This document shows, one piece after another, positions 1 to 8,742 of a DNA stretch of 64,000 bases (its first letter is position 1; every line of letters begins with the position of its first letter). A model generated the notes under the pieces. The model did no database searches. It saw only the letters and a program-made list of their open reading frames with translations, and had not been told where the DNA came from. The position numbers and the translations under genes were made by a program. The DNA comes from Halocatena halophila. GTDB lineage: Archaea > Halobacteriota > Halobacteria > Halobacteriales > Haloarculaceae. The stretch is from assembly GCA_027563145.1 (NCBI GenBank), contig CP071307.1:558001-622000 (forward strand). Reading direction: 5' to 3'.

Positions 1-70
1 AGAACTCGAGGATGGTGTCGAGATGCGAACGCAGAGAGTGTGGATCCTGCGGATCGATGTCAACGCTCAT
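1..70 (-). CDS. 5' end of an unidentified protein, cut by the window edge
   Basis: An ATG at position 70 on the minus strand opens a frame with no stop to the window edge. The 23 visible codons begin MSVDIDPQDPHSLRSH and are acidic, as expected for a haloarchaeal cytosolic protein. Too little is present to assign a family. It reads in the same direction as the fructan genes to its right, 68 nt beyond the stop of the epimerase gene, so it could be the next gene of that group. Confidence 0.45.
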   Translation of the reverse strand, partial: MSVDIDPQDPHSLRSHLDTILEF

Positions 71-138
71 AGGCTGAACGCACGAACGTTCCGAGCCGGT
101 TCTCAAAATTGTTGTGACTCAACCGAAAGCAGCCGTAA

Positions 139-1017
139 CTAGAGATCGTGCCAGCGGTACTCTGGCTCCCATCCGAGCAGTTCGTTGGCTTTCTGACAGC
201 TAATGAGACTTTCATGGCCTGTGCATTCGGTTTCGACCGTGGCGTCGGGATAGAACGTCTCGATCAGTTCGTCGGTTGGAACCGCCGCGGTTGTATCGTT
301 TGCTGTGATCCAGAACGGTTCGTGCCCACCGAACGTCGCTTCGATTGCACACCGTGCAGCTGTGGCCGCATCGTCGATGTGCAGATACGAAAAGAGAACA
401 TCGCGTGTGGTTGCATCGGATGCAGTCGCGAGTCCTGCCATCGATCGATCGGCGTCAATGAACGCATCGTGGATTTCACTCGATGTTGCCACCCATGGAT
501 ATCGGAGCGAGGCGATGGTAAGCGACCCTCGACGGCCGAATCCATCAGCGGTGACCTCCATGGCGTGTTTTGCAATGCCGTAGGAATCCCCAGGGCGTCG
601 CGGGTGTCGTTCGTCGATCGGGAGATACGCAATCTGTGCTGGTCTCTGTTGATGTTCGCTTCCTATCGCATTGATGCTTGAGGCCAGACAGACCGATTCG
701 ATTCCAAGGGCCTCGCACGCTTCGAGAATGTGCACAGCAGAGAGGACGTTACTCTCATACGTCGTGTGGTCGGGATGAGAGTAGGGATCCGGAATCGTCC
801 CCATGTGGATGACTGCGTCTACGTCGGCTTTCGCGAGGGCCCCATACGTATCACCGGCGTCAAGCAGATTCGCCGTGATGTAGCTATCTGCGCGTTGTTC
901 CTGGCGGTTTCCACAGGAGATGTTCACCGTTTCATAGCCGTATTCCGAGAGGTGATCAACGATTGCCGATCCAATTTTGCCGTTCCCACCGGTGACTGCG
1001 ACTGTCGAACGGTCCAT
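139..1017 (-). CDS. NAD-dependent epimerase/dehydratase (extended SDR)
   Basis: A 292-residue extended short-chain dehydrogenase. The N-terminus carries the glycine-rich nucleotide loop TGGNGKIG (about residues 9-16) and the active site shows the YGIAK form of YxxxK near residue 145, with an upstream SS pair. These point to NAD(P)-dependent chemistry on a sugar or nucleotide sugar. I chose the ATG at 1017 because it directly precedes the first Rossmann strand and a TATA-like TTTTTA lies about 20-25 nt upstream; a longer frame adds a basic stretch unlike the family. It follows the GH32 gene by 86 nt on the same strand, suggesting a role in processing released sugar. The substrate is not predictable; sugar or uronate dehydrogenases are alternatives to epimerases. 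Confidence 0.8.
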   Translation of the reverse strand: MDRSTVAVTGGNGKIGSAIVDHLSEYGYETVNISCGNRQEQRADSYITANLLDAGDTYGALAKADVDAVIHMGTIPDPYSHPDHTTYESNVLSAVHILEACEALGIESVCLASSINAIGSEHQQRPAQIAYLPIDERHPRRPGDSYGIAKHAMEVTADGFGRRGSLTIASLRYPWVATSSEIHDAFIDADRSMAGLATASDATTRDVLFSYLHIDDAATAARCAIEATFGGHEPFWITANDTTAAVPTDELIETFYPDATVETECTGHESLISCQKANELLGWEPEYRWHDL

Positions 1018-1103
1018 ATCCGGAGGTGTATGTGATGTCGTAAAAAGATATGGGATCCACTCACCAGCGAACGGATCTCCTCGTTTCGTTTTTTGGTTCT
1101 GTA

Positions 1104-3125
1104 TTATCCGACGCGTTCGAATCGCCATTTCTGGTTGTCGCCTCCCCACCACTCCCACTGCATCCCCCGTGCACCGTTCGAGCGTGATGCGTCCGTGATA
1201 TCGAGTGCGAGTGAGCTATTCACATTCTGCACCCGATAGATTCCATTCTCGATCTGCTGTGGGATCCACTGCTGACTTGCAGCTCCTTGCCACTCCCACT
1301 GAGTCGTCTCGGCTCCTGATTGTAGCGCGGCGTTTTCGATGTCGAGCGCCTTCGAGCTGTGGACGCTCTCGAACCAGTATCGATCCGTTGAGATCTCGTG
1401 TGCGATCCACCGCTGATGGTCGTATCCCAGATCCTCCCACTGCTGTACGACAGCACCATCACTCGTGTCGCCGTTCCGAACGTCGAGGACATTCCCACTA
1501 TTGACGTTCTCAATGCGATAGACACCACCATCCTCAATCGCGGGGTGAAGAGTGTACACCGAACACGCCGTGAGAACCGCCCGTCCACCGGTTGCGCTAA
1601 CGGTTGTGTCGGTGCTCGTCTCATCTGGAAACACGCGAGCTGACAGCCATTTCTCGCCGCCGTTGGCGATCGTCGTAATCGAACTCCGATCGACCAACAT
1701 TCTGAGACGAATGGTCCCGTTCTCACCGGGGCGCAGGGAATGATTCGTCGAGGTCTGTGGCCGGTCGCCGAAAAAGACTCCAGCATCGGACCGGTCAAGC
1801 GTCAACAGCTGCTGGCGACAGTCGTAGGTGATCCGGATTTCCTGTCCGACGCCGTGGTCTACGCGTGTCGCGATCGTCACTGCATCCGCCGTGCCAGGAT
1901 CGATCTCTGTGACGATTTCGTAGTACGGAACACCGATCGTCTGGTGATCGGCGAGTGGGTCATTCGTTGCCGTGACCGGTGCATTCTCGATCTCTACGAG
2001 AGAATGTTGGCGGCGGTTGAAAAACGACTCATCGAGAGTCTGTACCGGGACAACTCCGTTTTCAGTCATCGTTAGCCCGAGTCGGCGTGGATAGGACTGA
2101 ACACCCTGCCAGCCACTCGGTGGCGTCTCTCTGGCGTACGCCCAGTTGTTCATCCATCCCACCAGCAATCGGTCATCCACTGCTGGCTCGTTGCTCCAGG
2201 ACTGTGCAGCATAGAAATCCCACCCGAAATCTGCGGGCACCGTTTTCTCAGCGGTGAACGTCGAGCCATCGAACCAGCCAATGTGGTGCTCGACGTGATC
2301 AAATCCTGTCGAGACGGTTACCACCCACCGGTCCATCCCGGTGTTCGAGACGGGAAGTCGGTAACAATCCGGACACTCCCACGGAACGCCACTCGATTCA
2401 TACGTGCTCAGATACGTCCAATCGCGGAAATCGTCTGAAGCGTAGAACTCGATGCCCGCCGGTCGGTCTGTGCCGTTCGCACTCACACGAGCGACAGCCA
2501 ACCGCCAAGAGTCGTCGGGGGCGTACCAGAACGGGTTGGGGTCGCGCCAATCATCGTGGCCGTCGGAGAGAATGGGATTGTCTACGAACTTCCGTACGGT
2601 GTCACCACCATCGGTGCTGTACGCCAATCGCTGGTCTTCGATGCCCGTCGCGGTGTGGTGGCCCGTGTAGAGACACACGATCGATTCATGGCCGAACCCG
2701 GCAGTATTTTCCGTATCGACGACCGCACCGCCCGAAAACGCCTGAATAGTGTCCGTGTGTGGAATTTTGGTTCCGTGGTGGGTCCACGAAATGAGATCCC
2801 GGCTCGTCGCATGATCCCATCGACGAAAGTCTTCTCCAGCCCGGTAGAACAGATGATACGTTCCGTCGTGATAGACCAGGCCGTTTGGATCGTTCATCCA
2901 TCCACGCTGTGGCGTAACGTGGTAGGCCGGTCGATACGGAGCAGCGCCGTTCGTTCCCGTAACTGGTTGGGCCAGCATTGCTGTCCCGAGAAGTCCACCA
3001 CCGAGGACTGTCCGCAGCAATGGGGCATAACTCATCGATCGGAGCATCGTTCGCCGGCTATACGATCGTCCAGGTGCCCAGAGCGCTGAATGGGAACCGT
3101 CTGAATTGCGTTTGTCGTTCGTCAT
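1104..3125 (-). CDS. Exported GH32 fructanase (levanase/fructosidase) with ricin-type lectin domain
   Basis: A 673-residue secreted glycoside hydrolase family 32 enzyme that would release fructose from levan, inulin or sucrose-type fructosides. A twin-arginine signal (SRRTMLR, then a hydrophobic stretch) covers roughly residues 20-55. All three GH32 signatures are visible: WMNDPNG with the nucleophile Asp (about residue 78), DWRDPNPFWY, and WECPD with the acid/base Glu. The last ~140 residues hold three repeats ending in QxW-like motifs (QQWEDLG, TQWEWQG, MQWEWWG), a ricin B-type carbohydrate-binding trefoil. The start is the ATG at 3125; the frame is open upstream only through a TTG and across a likely operator. 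With glpR-pfkB upstream it forms a fructan-to-fructose-phosphate route. Endo or exo action cannot be told from sequence. Confidence 0.92.
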   Translation of the reverse strand: MTNDKRNSDGSHSALWAPGRSYSRRTMLRSMSYAPLLRTVLGGGLLGTAMLAQPVTGTNGAAPYRPAYHVTPQRGWMNDPNGLVYHDGTYHLFYRAGEDFRRWDHATSRDLISWTHHGTKIPHTDTIQAFSGGAVVDTENTAGFGHESIVCLYTGHHTATGIEDQRLAYSTDGGDTVRKFVDNPILSDGHDDWRDPNPFWYAPDDSWRLAVARVSANGTDRPAGIEFYASDDFRDWTYLSTYESSGVPWECPDCYRLPVSNTGMDRWVVTVSTGFDHVEHHIGWFDGSTFTAEKTVPADFGWDFYAAQSWSNEPAVDDRLLVGWMNNWAYARETPPSGWQGVQSYPRRLGLTMTENGVVPVQTLDESFFNRRQHSLVEIENAPVTATNDPLADHQTIGVPYYEIVTEIDPGTADAVTIATRVDHGVGQEIRITYDCRQQLLTLDRSDAGVFFGDRPQTSTNHSLRPGENGTIRLRMLVDRSSITTIANGGEKWLSARVFPDETSTDTTVSATGGRAVLTACSVYTLHPAIEDGGVYRIENVNSGNVLDVRNGDTSDGAVVQQWEDLGYDHQRWIAHEISTDRYWFESVHSSKALDIENAALQSGAETTQWEWQGAASQQWIPQQIENGIYRVQNVNSSLALDITDASRSNGARGMQWEWWGGDNQKWRFERVG

Positions 3126-3134
3126 AGACTGATT

Positions 3135-3155
3135 TGGTTGCCAGTATGGCAACCA
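3135..3155 (-). promoter_or_regulatory. Inverted repeat, candidate operator of the fructanase gene
   Basis: The arms TGGTTGCC and GGCAACCA are perfect inverted copies around the 5-nt spacer AGTAT. The site lies 10 nt upstream of the GH32 ATG and about 20-25 nt downstream of an AATAATTAATA TATA-like element (about 3176-3186), so it would cover the transcription start, a common repressor position in haloarchaea. A further half-site ATGGCAA lies at about 3161-3167. The binding regulator is unknown; the nearby GlpR is one candidate. Confidence 0.5.
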
Positions 3156-3246
3156 GTATCATGGCAAGTCCCCATTCCTATTAATTATTGGTGTTTTTTG
3201 AAATCGACGTTGGTGGGCCGGACGTCAATACTCGTGATAACCAATT

Positions 3247-4158
3247 TCATATCGGTGTGACTGGAACGCTGGTCGGATCGCAGCCACGGACGCTCGCTCG
3301 AGGAAGGCTGGTCCCCCTGACGGCGACCACACAGGAGGCCAGTTCGATTCCCAGACGGAGTGCGTCTCGATAGCTTCCTCCGTCGTCTCGTGCAGACAGA
3401 AATCCAGCGAGCAATGCATCGCCCCCGCCGGTTGTATCGACAACGTCCGTTTCAACTGCTGGGGCGTGTAAGCACTGAGTTTCAGTTGCCAGGATGGCAC
3501 CATCCGTATCGAGTGAACCGACAACTACTTCGAAGTCACCATTCTCACGCAGGGCTTTCGCCGCAGAGAGACACTCAGAAACCGACTCGACCGGCCGATT
3601 GGTTGCCACTGAAAGTTCCGTTCGGTTCGGTTTGCAGATGTCGAACCCTTCTGTCAGTTCTCCAAGTGCTTGACCATCGACATCGATCACGGTGGACCAC
3701 GACCCAGCTCTAGCAATCCGCGTTAGCGCAGACGGCTTGATCTTTTCCGGGAGGCTACCTGCGATCAGAACCATTTCAGGATCGTGGCGCTCGACGACGG
3801 CGACGACCGCATCCAGTTGTGAATCATCGCCAACAGGGCCGGTTTGATTGATCTTATACTCGGCTGTGCTCGTGAGTACTGTCGTATTCAGGCGCGTGGA
3901 CCGTTCAGTCTCGACGAAATCGTGGGGGATAGAAGCGCGTTCGAGTGCCGCCTGAAGATAATCGCCATGAACGCCCCCAACCAGTCCAGTTGCAACCGTT
4001 GCCGTTCCGAGTGCATCGAGATACATCGATACGTTGATTCCTTTGCCGCCGGGATCGAGCCGAGTTGTGTCCGTCCGAGCGATCTCGTCGGGTCCCGGTA
4101 GCGTATCGATCCGAACCGTATAATCCACGGCGGGGTTCAGGGTTATCGTCGCGATCAT
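3247..4158 (-). CDS. pfkB: 1-phosphofructokinase (PfkB family)
   Basis: A 303-residue PfkB-type sugar-phosphate kinase, normal length. The N-terminal TLNPAVDYTV and PGGKGINVS motifs are typical of 1-phosphofructokinases and tagatose-6-phosphate kinases, and the C-terminal signature DTTGGGDALLAGFL (about 258-271) contains the catalytic Asp; the usual GAGD reads GGGD. It would convert fructose-1-phosphate to fructose-1,6-bisphosphate. Its ATG overlaps the stop of glpR by 4 nt (ATGA), so the two are translationally coupled, as in the haloarchaeal fructose regulon. No PTS genes to make fructose-1-phosphate are in this window. Confidence 0.88.
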   Translation of the reverse strand: MIATITLNPAVDYTVRIDTLPGPDEIARTDTTRLDPGGKGINVSMYLDALGTATVATGLVGGVHGDYLQAALERASIPHDFVETERSTRLNTTVLTSTAEYKINQTGPVGDDSQLDAVVAVVERHDPEMVLIAGSLPEKIKPSALTRIARAGSWSTVIDVDGQALGELTEGFDICKPNRTELSVATNRPVESVSECLSAAKALRENGDFEVVVGSLDTDGAILATETQCLHAPAVETDVVDTTGGGDALLAGFLSARDDGGSYRDALRLGIELASCVVAVRGTSLPRASVRGCDPTSVPVTPI

Positions 4159-4922
4159 GCCCGTAACCCATCGATTACCTCGACACCGGCACTCTCGAAC
4201 GGTTCGCGGGCACCAGTCGCGAGTTCGCCATCCGTAATAAACACATCAAGATCGGAGATCTCTGCGAATCTGATGAAGCTTTGTTTGCCCAGCTTCGTGA
4301 TATCAGCTGTGAGGACGACTTTCGTGGCGTTGTCGATCATGAGCCCTTTCAGCCGTGCTTCTTCTTCGTTCGGTGTCATCAGTCCGCTCGATGGGTCGAT
4401 ACCGTTCGTGCCGAGAAAGAGGACATCGAACGTTCTCTGCTCGACAAATCGCTCTGCCGTCGGTCCGACGAGTGCACGTGTGGGCTGGCGCATTGATCCA
4501 CCGGTGAGCTGCACCGTATCGCAGGGAGATCCGAGTTCGAGCGCGAGCACTGGTGAATTCGTCACACCGATAAACGATCGATCCTCGGAGAGTGCGTGTG
4601 CAATCTGCATGGTCGTTGACCCAGCGTCGAACAGCACCACCTGTCCATCCTGGAGTTCTGTCAGTGCCGCCTGGGCAATGTGGCGTTTGCCCTCCAGGTT
4701 CTGCAGCTCCTTTTGTCCATGCGTTTGCTCGTTTCCGACAGCCGTGGCTGGAACGGCCCCACCGTGGGATCGTTCGATGAGATTTCGATTCGCCAGGTGG
4801 TCCAGATCGCGACGAATCGTCGCCGCAGAACAGTCCATTTCAGCCGCTAGATCGGTGACCGAACAGCCACCTCGGTCGGTGATCAACTCAACAATCAATC
4901 GCCGGCGTTTTGCAGGTACCAT
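4155..4922 (-). CDS. glpR: GlpR-type DeoR-family transcriptional regulator
   Basis: A 255-residue DeoR-family repressor. Residues 1-55 form the winged helix (PAKRRRLIVELI, then CSAATIRRDLDHL as the recognition helix), and the remainder is the DeoR sugar-phosphate sensor domain (LFDAGSTTMQIA, LFLGTNGID). I chose the ATG at 4922 because family members start at this point; an in-frame extension to 4958 crosses a palindrome that looks like a binding site. In Haloferax, GlpR represses fructose and glycerol kinase genes, and the 4-nt overlap with the 1-phosphofructokinase gene supports the same role here. Confidence 0.88.
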   Translation of the reverse strand: MVPAKRRRLIVELITDRGGCSVTDLAAEMDCSAATIRRDLDHLANRNLIERSHGGAVPATAVGNEQTHGQKELQNLEGKRHIAQAALTELQDGQVVLFDAGSTTMQIAHALSEDRSFIGVTNSPVLALELGSPCDTVQLTGGSMRQPTRALVGPTAERFVEQRTFDVLFLGTNGIDPSSGLMTPNEEEARLKGLMIDNATKVVLTADITKLGKQSFIRFAEISDLDVFITDGELATGAREPFESAGVEVIDGLRA

Positions 4923-4935
4923 CGTAGACGTTACC

Positions 4936-4971
4936 TCCCAATTGGGACCCAGCGCCATAACAGTCCGTTAT
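4936..4971. promoter_or_regulatory. Two palindromes upstream of glpR-pfkB, candidate autoregulatory sites
   Basis: TCCCAATTGGGA (4936-4947) is a perfect 12-nt palindrome 14 nt upstream of the glpR start. ATAAC-AGTCC-GTTAT (4957-4971) is a second inverted repeat 10 nt further out. Position and symmetry suit binding by the dimeric regulator encoded just downstream. The first resembles, but does not exactly match, the TC..GGA inverted hexamer I recall for Haloferax GlpR. Confidence 0.45.
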
Positions 4972-5084
4972 TGCAGTAGGCCGCGAATATTGCCATCTCG
5001 ATGCCCAGCGCCAGTCGTGACGAACGATTGGGTGACTCTGGATCAGTCGTATACAACTGCTCAATTAGCCACAGACTGATTGCG

Positions 5085-6236
5085 CTACATCATCATTCCC
5101 GAGCCCACAGCACTCGCGTAGGTGTCGGCATACAATAGGATATCCTCATAGGAGGGTGCGTTGCCAGACCGAACGAACGACCCAGCGACGATGTTTCCGA
5201 GCGCGGTTAGTGCGCCCTCGTTCATGCCTTCCAGGAGCCCTAATCCAACGCCGACGTTGAAGTGATCACCCGCACTGGTCGTGAGAACGGGATCGTTCGT
5301 CTGGAGCGCCTCGACGCGTGCAACTGTCTCTGTTGTCGCGGTCGCAGCGCCACTGGCCCCGTGAGCAATGAACCGGTCTACCCCCAGGTGTTCTCTGGCG
5401 TGGGTTGCCACCGCAGCCAGTGACTCATGATCGACTCCAGTGGTGGCGAGCGTAGCGAACGCGATGGCCTCCCCTCGATTTCCACTGACAGTCACAGGAA
5501 CAGTTTCGTTGAGTTTACAAAGCGGGTCGAGTCCGGCCGCCAGTCTTTGGGACGGAAAGTGACGGATATCGGCCGGGTCGAACAGTACGTGGGCTGGTGG
5601 TGACGAAAGGGTTGGCCACAGCTCCGTCGCTAGCCCCTCAATGATCGATGGGAGCCCGGGAATCATCGCCCAATAGCCAACACCAAGCAGATCAACTTCA
5701 TCGAGGTGTTTCGCCAGCCGTTCGTGACCAAGGCGTCGTTGTAACGTGGCCCAGTCGAGGTTGTGGTGACCCGTCGTCTCGGTCAAGAGTAATTTTCCAT
5801 CGTTGAATTCAACTGCAGCTGTCCGCCCAGGCGTGCCAAGCGTTACTTTCGGAAACGCAGCGAATTCGGATTCGAATTCGCTTGTGATCGGATCGCCGAA
5901 AAATCCGATCATCCTTGGATTACATCCCAGTTTTGCAAACGCCCTCGTGTGGTGTGCGACGAGCCCGCCCGTCCTGGTTCCTTTATCGACCCATTCAATC
6001 GTCACTGACGTTTCTTTCGCGGCCGATTCGCCAATTCGATCTGTGAGCGTCGACAGCTCACCGATCCGAACGTAGTCGTCTGGACCCTGTCGTTGTGCGA
6101 CCATTTCTCGGACCGTATCGATCACGCCGTCGAATCCGAACGCAACAGTGTGCGAACCGGGGGAAGCAGGGAGTGAAGACAGGCAGGCTTCGACGGCCGC
6201 CTCCGTGTCGAAATCAACCGACCTGCTTGCGTTCAT
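5085..6236 (-). CDS. Divergent PfkB-like carbohydrate kinase
   Basis: A 383-residue protein of the ribokinase/PfkB fold but with weak similarity to characterised members. The best support is TTSAGDHFNVGVGLGLLEG (about residues 323-341), matching the PfkB C-terminal signature with its catalytic Asp but reading SAGDHF where GAGDxF is usual. An N-terminal FGFDGVIDTV and the mid-region THTRAFAKLG/GGLVAHH are reminiscent of the substrate lid and GG motif. The start is the ATG at 6236; a TTG nine nt upstream is in frame. It reads toward glpR but is separated by 162 nt, so it is probably its own unit. A sugar kinase role is inferred and the substrate unknown. Confidence 0.65.
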   Translation of the reverse strand: MNASRSVDFDTEAAVEACLSSLPASPGSHTVAFGFDGVIDTVREMVAQRQGPDDYVRIGELSTLTDRIGESAAKETSVTIEWVDKGTRTGGLVAHHTRAFAKLGCNPRMIGFFGDPITSEFESEFAAFPKVTLGTPGRTAAVEFNDGKLLLTETTGHHNLDWATLQRRLGHERLAKHLDEVDLLGVGYWAMIPGLPSIIEGLATELWPTLSSPPAHVLFDPADIRHFPSQRLAAGLDPLCKLNETVPVTVSGNRGEAIAFATLATTGVDHESLAAVATHAREHLGVDRFIAHGASGAATATTETVARVEALQTNDPVLTTSAGDHFNVGVGLGLLEGMNEGALTALGNIVAGSFVRSGNAPSYEDILLYADTYASAVGSGMMM

Positions 6237-7041
6237 AACTTGCAATTTTGCCCCTTACTAAACAATGTTTCGAGAGTATCGAGATTCACAAATTTGGAGG
6301 CCATCTGTGTGGTAGTTCTGGCCCACTTGTAGATCAGGCAATTCTAAACTATGTTTAATACTGTCCATAGTATATCAAAATTAATCTATCATATTTATAA
6401 ATAATATATGTGAGAATAATATCTGCTGAGAGTATAGTCTGGGTGGATCGAGATATACATGGAAATTGTGGCGCGATTGCAGAGCGTTGGGAGAGTACTC
6501 TAGAAATCAACGGTCCATTTATCTGGAGGATATCTCAAGGATGCCATCGATAGAGACTGTCGGCAAGTGTTTATTTTTGATTATTAGTTAAGTGATTTTA
6601 ATGGAATCAATAGTCAAATTACAACAGACTGTCGATCCAATCACGAACAGTCCGGCCCGATGGGAAAAGACAACCAACCCTGAACAGGGAGAGAACCCAC
6701 CGATTCTCAAAAGACCGCACAGCAGGGCATTACGCACGTACAGCTGTAATCACATTCGAGAGAGAATCGGCGTTTGCGAACAGCACCATAGGTGACAGCC
6801 AGCTACGCTTCAGGAAGGGATGAAAGCTGTTACTAATAGCACGAAGTTTCGCACTGCTCGAAAATGATATTGGTGGCCCACTCGCCTAGTGCGAATAAGC
6901 GTCTGCTATTATCGAACAAACTTCAGGGTTCTCGGACCGTGAATCGAGTATTGGCGTATTTCGTCTTGGATCACACAAAGAAACATCCAGGATGCTCCGA
7001 TAACCAGTCAATTTATATCAGTACGGGAATCAACTCGAGAC
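6237..7041. other. 805-nt AT-rich intergenic region without a convincing gene
   Basis: The stretch separates a minus-strand from a plus-strand gene and is strongly AT-rich between about 6340 and 6620. Two short open frames (6592-6795 and 6864-7121) lack haloarchaeal amino-acid bias and the second overlaps the next gene. The right end contains TTTATATC (7011-7018), the TATA box of the VOC gene at 7042. I see no tRNA, insertion sequence or array. Confidence 0.5.
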
Positions 7042-7416
7042 ATGGAGGTACTACACAACGCGGTGTGGGTTTCGGATCTCGAGACAACCCTTTCGTTCTA
7101 CGTCGATGCACTCGGTCTTGAGAAGAGATGGGAGTTCGTCGGTGATGATGGGACCACCAACGTGTTTGTGGGTGGTACTGGTGAGGCCGAGATCCAGTTC
7201 AAACACCGACCAGACAGGGTTCCCCCAGAGTCCGATGGCTACGACCACGTGGCAGTCGGGGTAGCGGACGTGGATGCCGAATTCGAGCGACTGGTGGACG
7301 AAACCGGCTGTGCAGTGCGTCTCGAACCGTCTCACTCCGATGGTGCGGATACGCGTGTTGCGTTCGTCGAAGATCCAGACGGCTACGGAGTCGAACTGGT
7401 GGAAGTGATGGACTGA
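7042..7416 (+). CDS. VOC-family (glyoxalase/bleomycin-resistance fold) protein
   Basis: A 124-residue single-unit vicinal-oxygen-chelate protein. The N-terminal LHNAVWVSDLETTLSFYVDA and C-terminal VAFVEDPDGYGVELVE are the classic paired strands of this fold, with a metal-ligand His near residue 5, GYDHVAVGV giving a second His, and Glu in the last strand. Length fits a lactoylglutathione-lyase-like family member, but haloarchaea lack glutathione and the substrate is unknown. A TTTATA box about 30 nt upstream of the ATG implies a nearly leaderless transcript. The next gene lies 63 nt downstream with its own TATA box. Confidence 0.85.
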   Translation: MEVLHNAVWVSDLETTLSFYVDALGLEKRWEFVGDDGTTNVFVGGTGEAEIQFKHRPDRVPPESDGYDHVAVGVADVDAEFERLVDETGCAVRLEPSHSDGADTRVAFVEDPDGYGVELVEVMD

Positions 7417-7479
7417 GCAGGGCCGGAAAGTGAGTGCACGGATAGTCAGAACTTTATAAATGACACAAGATACATCTAT

Positions 7480-8013
7480 ATGGCCTGTATCATCCCATAC
7501 GAAGACACAACCTACTGTCCCGCATGCGGTGAGCGCCTCCAAGAGCGGACGCGAGAGAACGATCCCATCCCGTACTGCCAAGACTGCGAATTGACACTTT
7601 GGCAAAATCCCACACCAGCCGCCTGTGCCACCGTCGTGGACGACGATCGCGTACTGCTCATCAAACGTGGACGCGGTGCAGATGTTGGCGAATGGGCACT
7701 GCCCGGTGGACACATCGAAATGGGGGAATCCGCACGCGCTGGAGCTGCCAGAGAACTAAACGAAGAGACGAATCTCGTCGTCAATACTAACGACTTAACA
7801 CTCATCGGAGAAGGATTTCTGACCTTCGAAAATGGTGCGACGATGGTGACGTTCAACTACGCTGCCCCGGTCGCCGACGCACATGGCACCGTACAGGCTG
7901 GTGATGATGCGGCGGCCGCTCGGTTCTGGACCCGTGAAGAACTGATCGAGGAGACGCCACAGTTGCGAGCGTCGGGGATGGAACAGATTCTCGATGCAAT
8001 CGAAACAATGTAA
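7480..8013 (+). CDS. NUDIX hydrolase with N-terminal zinc ribbon
   Basis: A 177-residue NUDIX pyrophosphohydrolase. Residues 13-37 hold two CxxC knuckles (CPACG and CQDC) forming a zinc ribbon as in NudC-like enzymes. The NUDIX box GHIEMGESARAG followed by AARELNEETNL matches GX5EX7REUXEEXGU through RELNEE at about residues 76-98. It would hydrolyse a nucleoside diphosphate linked to another moiety; the zinc ribbon suggests NADH or ADP-ribose type substrates, which is inference. TTTATAAAT at about 7453-7461, 20-25 nt before the ATG, is a clear TATA box, so it is transcribed independently of the VOC gene. Confidence 0.88.
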   Translation: MACIIPYEDTTYCPACGERLQERTRENDPIPYCQDCELTLWQNPTPAACATVVDDDRVLLIKRGRGADVGEWALPGGHIEMGESARAGAARELNEETNLVVNTNDLTLIGEGFLTFENGATMVTFNYAAPVADAHGTVQAGDDAAAARFWTREELIEETPQLRASGMEQILDAIETM

Positions 8014-8742
8014 CCGATTGGTTCCAGGGGGAGATCGCTCCGGACGCTACTATTGTATCATATGATACCCGAGACGAGAGAGCATTCTATAGTCTACGGA
8101 CAGTTCTTATTATGCTATGGGGGAGAAGGGGAAGGTAGTGAGACATTCAAACGATTGAAAAAGCAGTATACAGTAATTCGACAATGTACTCATCCCAATT
8201 GTCTTACTCGTAATCTAACTACTTTCAATTTCAATTTCGATTGCACTATTGTAAAGAGTTGGCAGATAGGTATTGATGCCTTCGAACGTTCGTGTTCGTT
8301 AAATCGGGGCTATCGTACTACAATTTCACACAAGAAGTGGAGAGCTTTTAGGTGACTGTGTGGAGACTCTGGTTGGGAGTGTCTGGATATCGTTCGCGAA
8401 CCACCACATTACGATTGTACAGTTGTAAAGGCAAGAACCCGAAAGAAAATTTTCAAAATGAGAATATTACTATTCCAGCGTTGGTCCGCCACCAGTTGTA
8501 GCGGCAAAATCAAACGCCAGAACCGCCATTTAAATTCGAATATGGAACCAGTATTATAAATAAAACCATGATTTCAAAGATAATCTGAAGATCTGGACAT
8601 CACAGCCGACCCGAAGTCATTCACAGTATGAAAACAGCGCGATGGCTAGCGTGTGATTGATATCGAAAAAGCAGGGTAGTCCATCCGAGAGAGCCACACA
8701 ACCACAATATTTACAATTACTTGCGGAAGTAAACTGAACGCG
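8014..8742. other. 729-nt AT-rich intergenic region containing a 14-nt palindrome
   Basis: No open frame here has the composition of a haloarchaeal gene; a 100-codon frame at 8053-8355 is rich in Ser, Thr, Arg and Cys and poor in acidic residues. A perfect palindrome GTATCATATGATAC lies at 8055-8068 just after the NUDIX stop. A TATA-like TATTATAAATAAAA near 8552-8565 leads into a seven-codon frame only. The right end carries ATATTTACA (8708-8716), probably the promoter of the cupin gene. Confidence 0.45.

Noticed and set aside
6592..6795. 67-codon open frame in AT-rich DNA
   Set aside because: Low acidic content, no family resemblance, no clear promoter or neighbour coupling.
6864..7121. 85-codon open frame overlapping the VOC gene start
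   Set aside because: It overlaps a well-supported gene and its TATA box, and its composition is not haloarchaeal.
8053..8355. 100-codon open frame starting near the palindrome
   Set aside because: Rich in Ser, Thr, Arg and Cys, with AT-rich codons and no recognisable fold.
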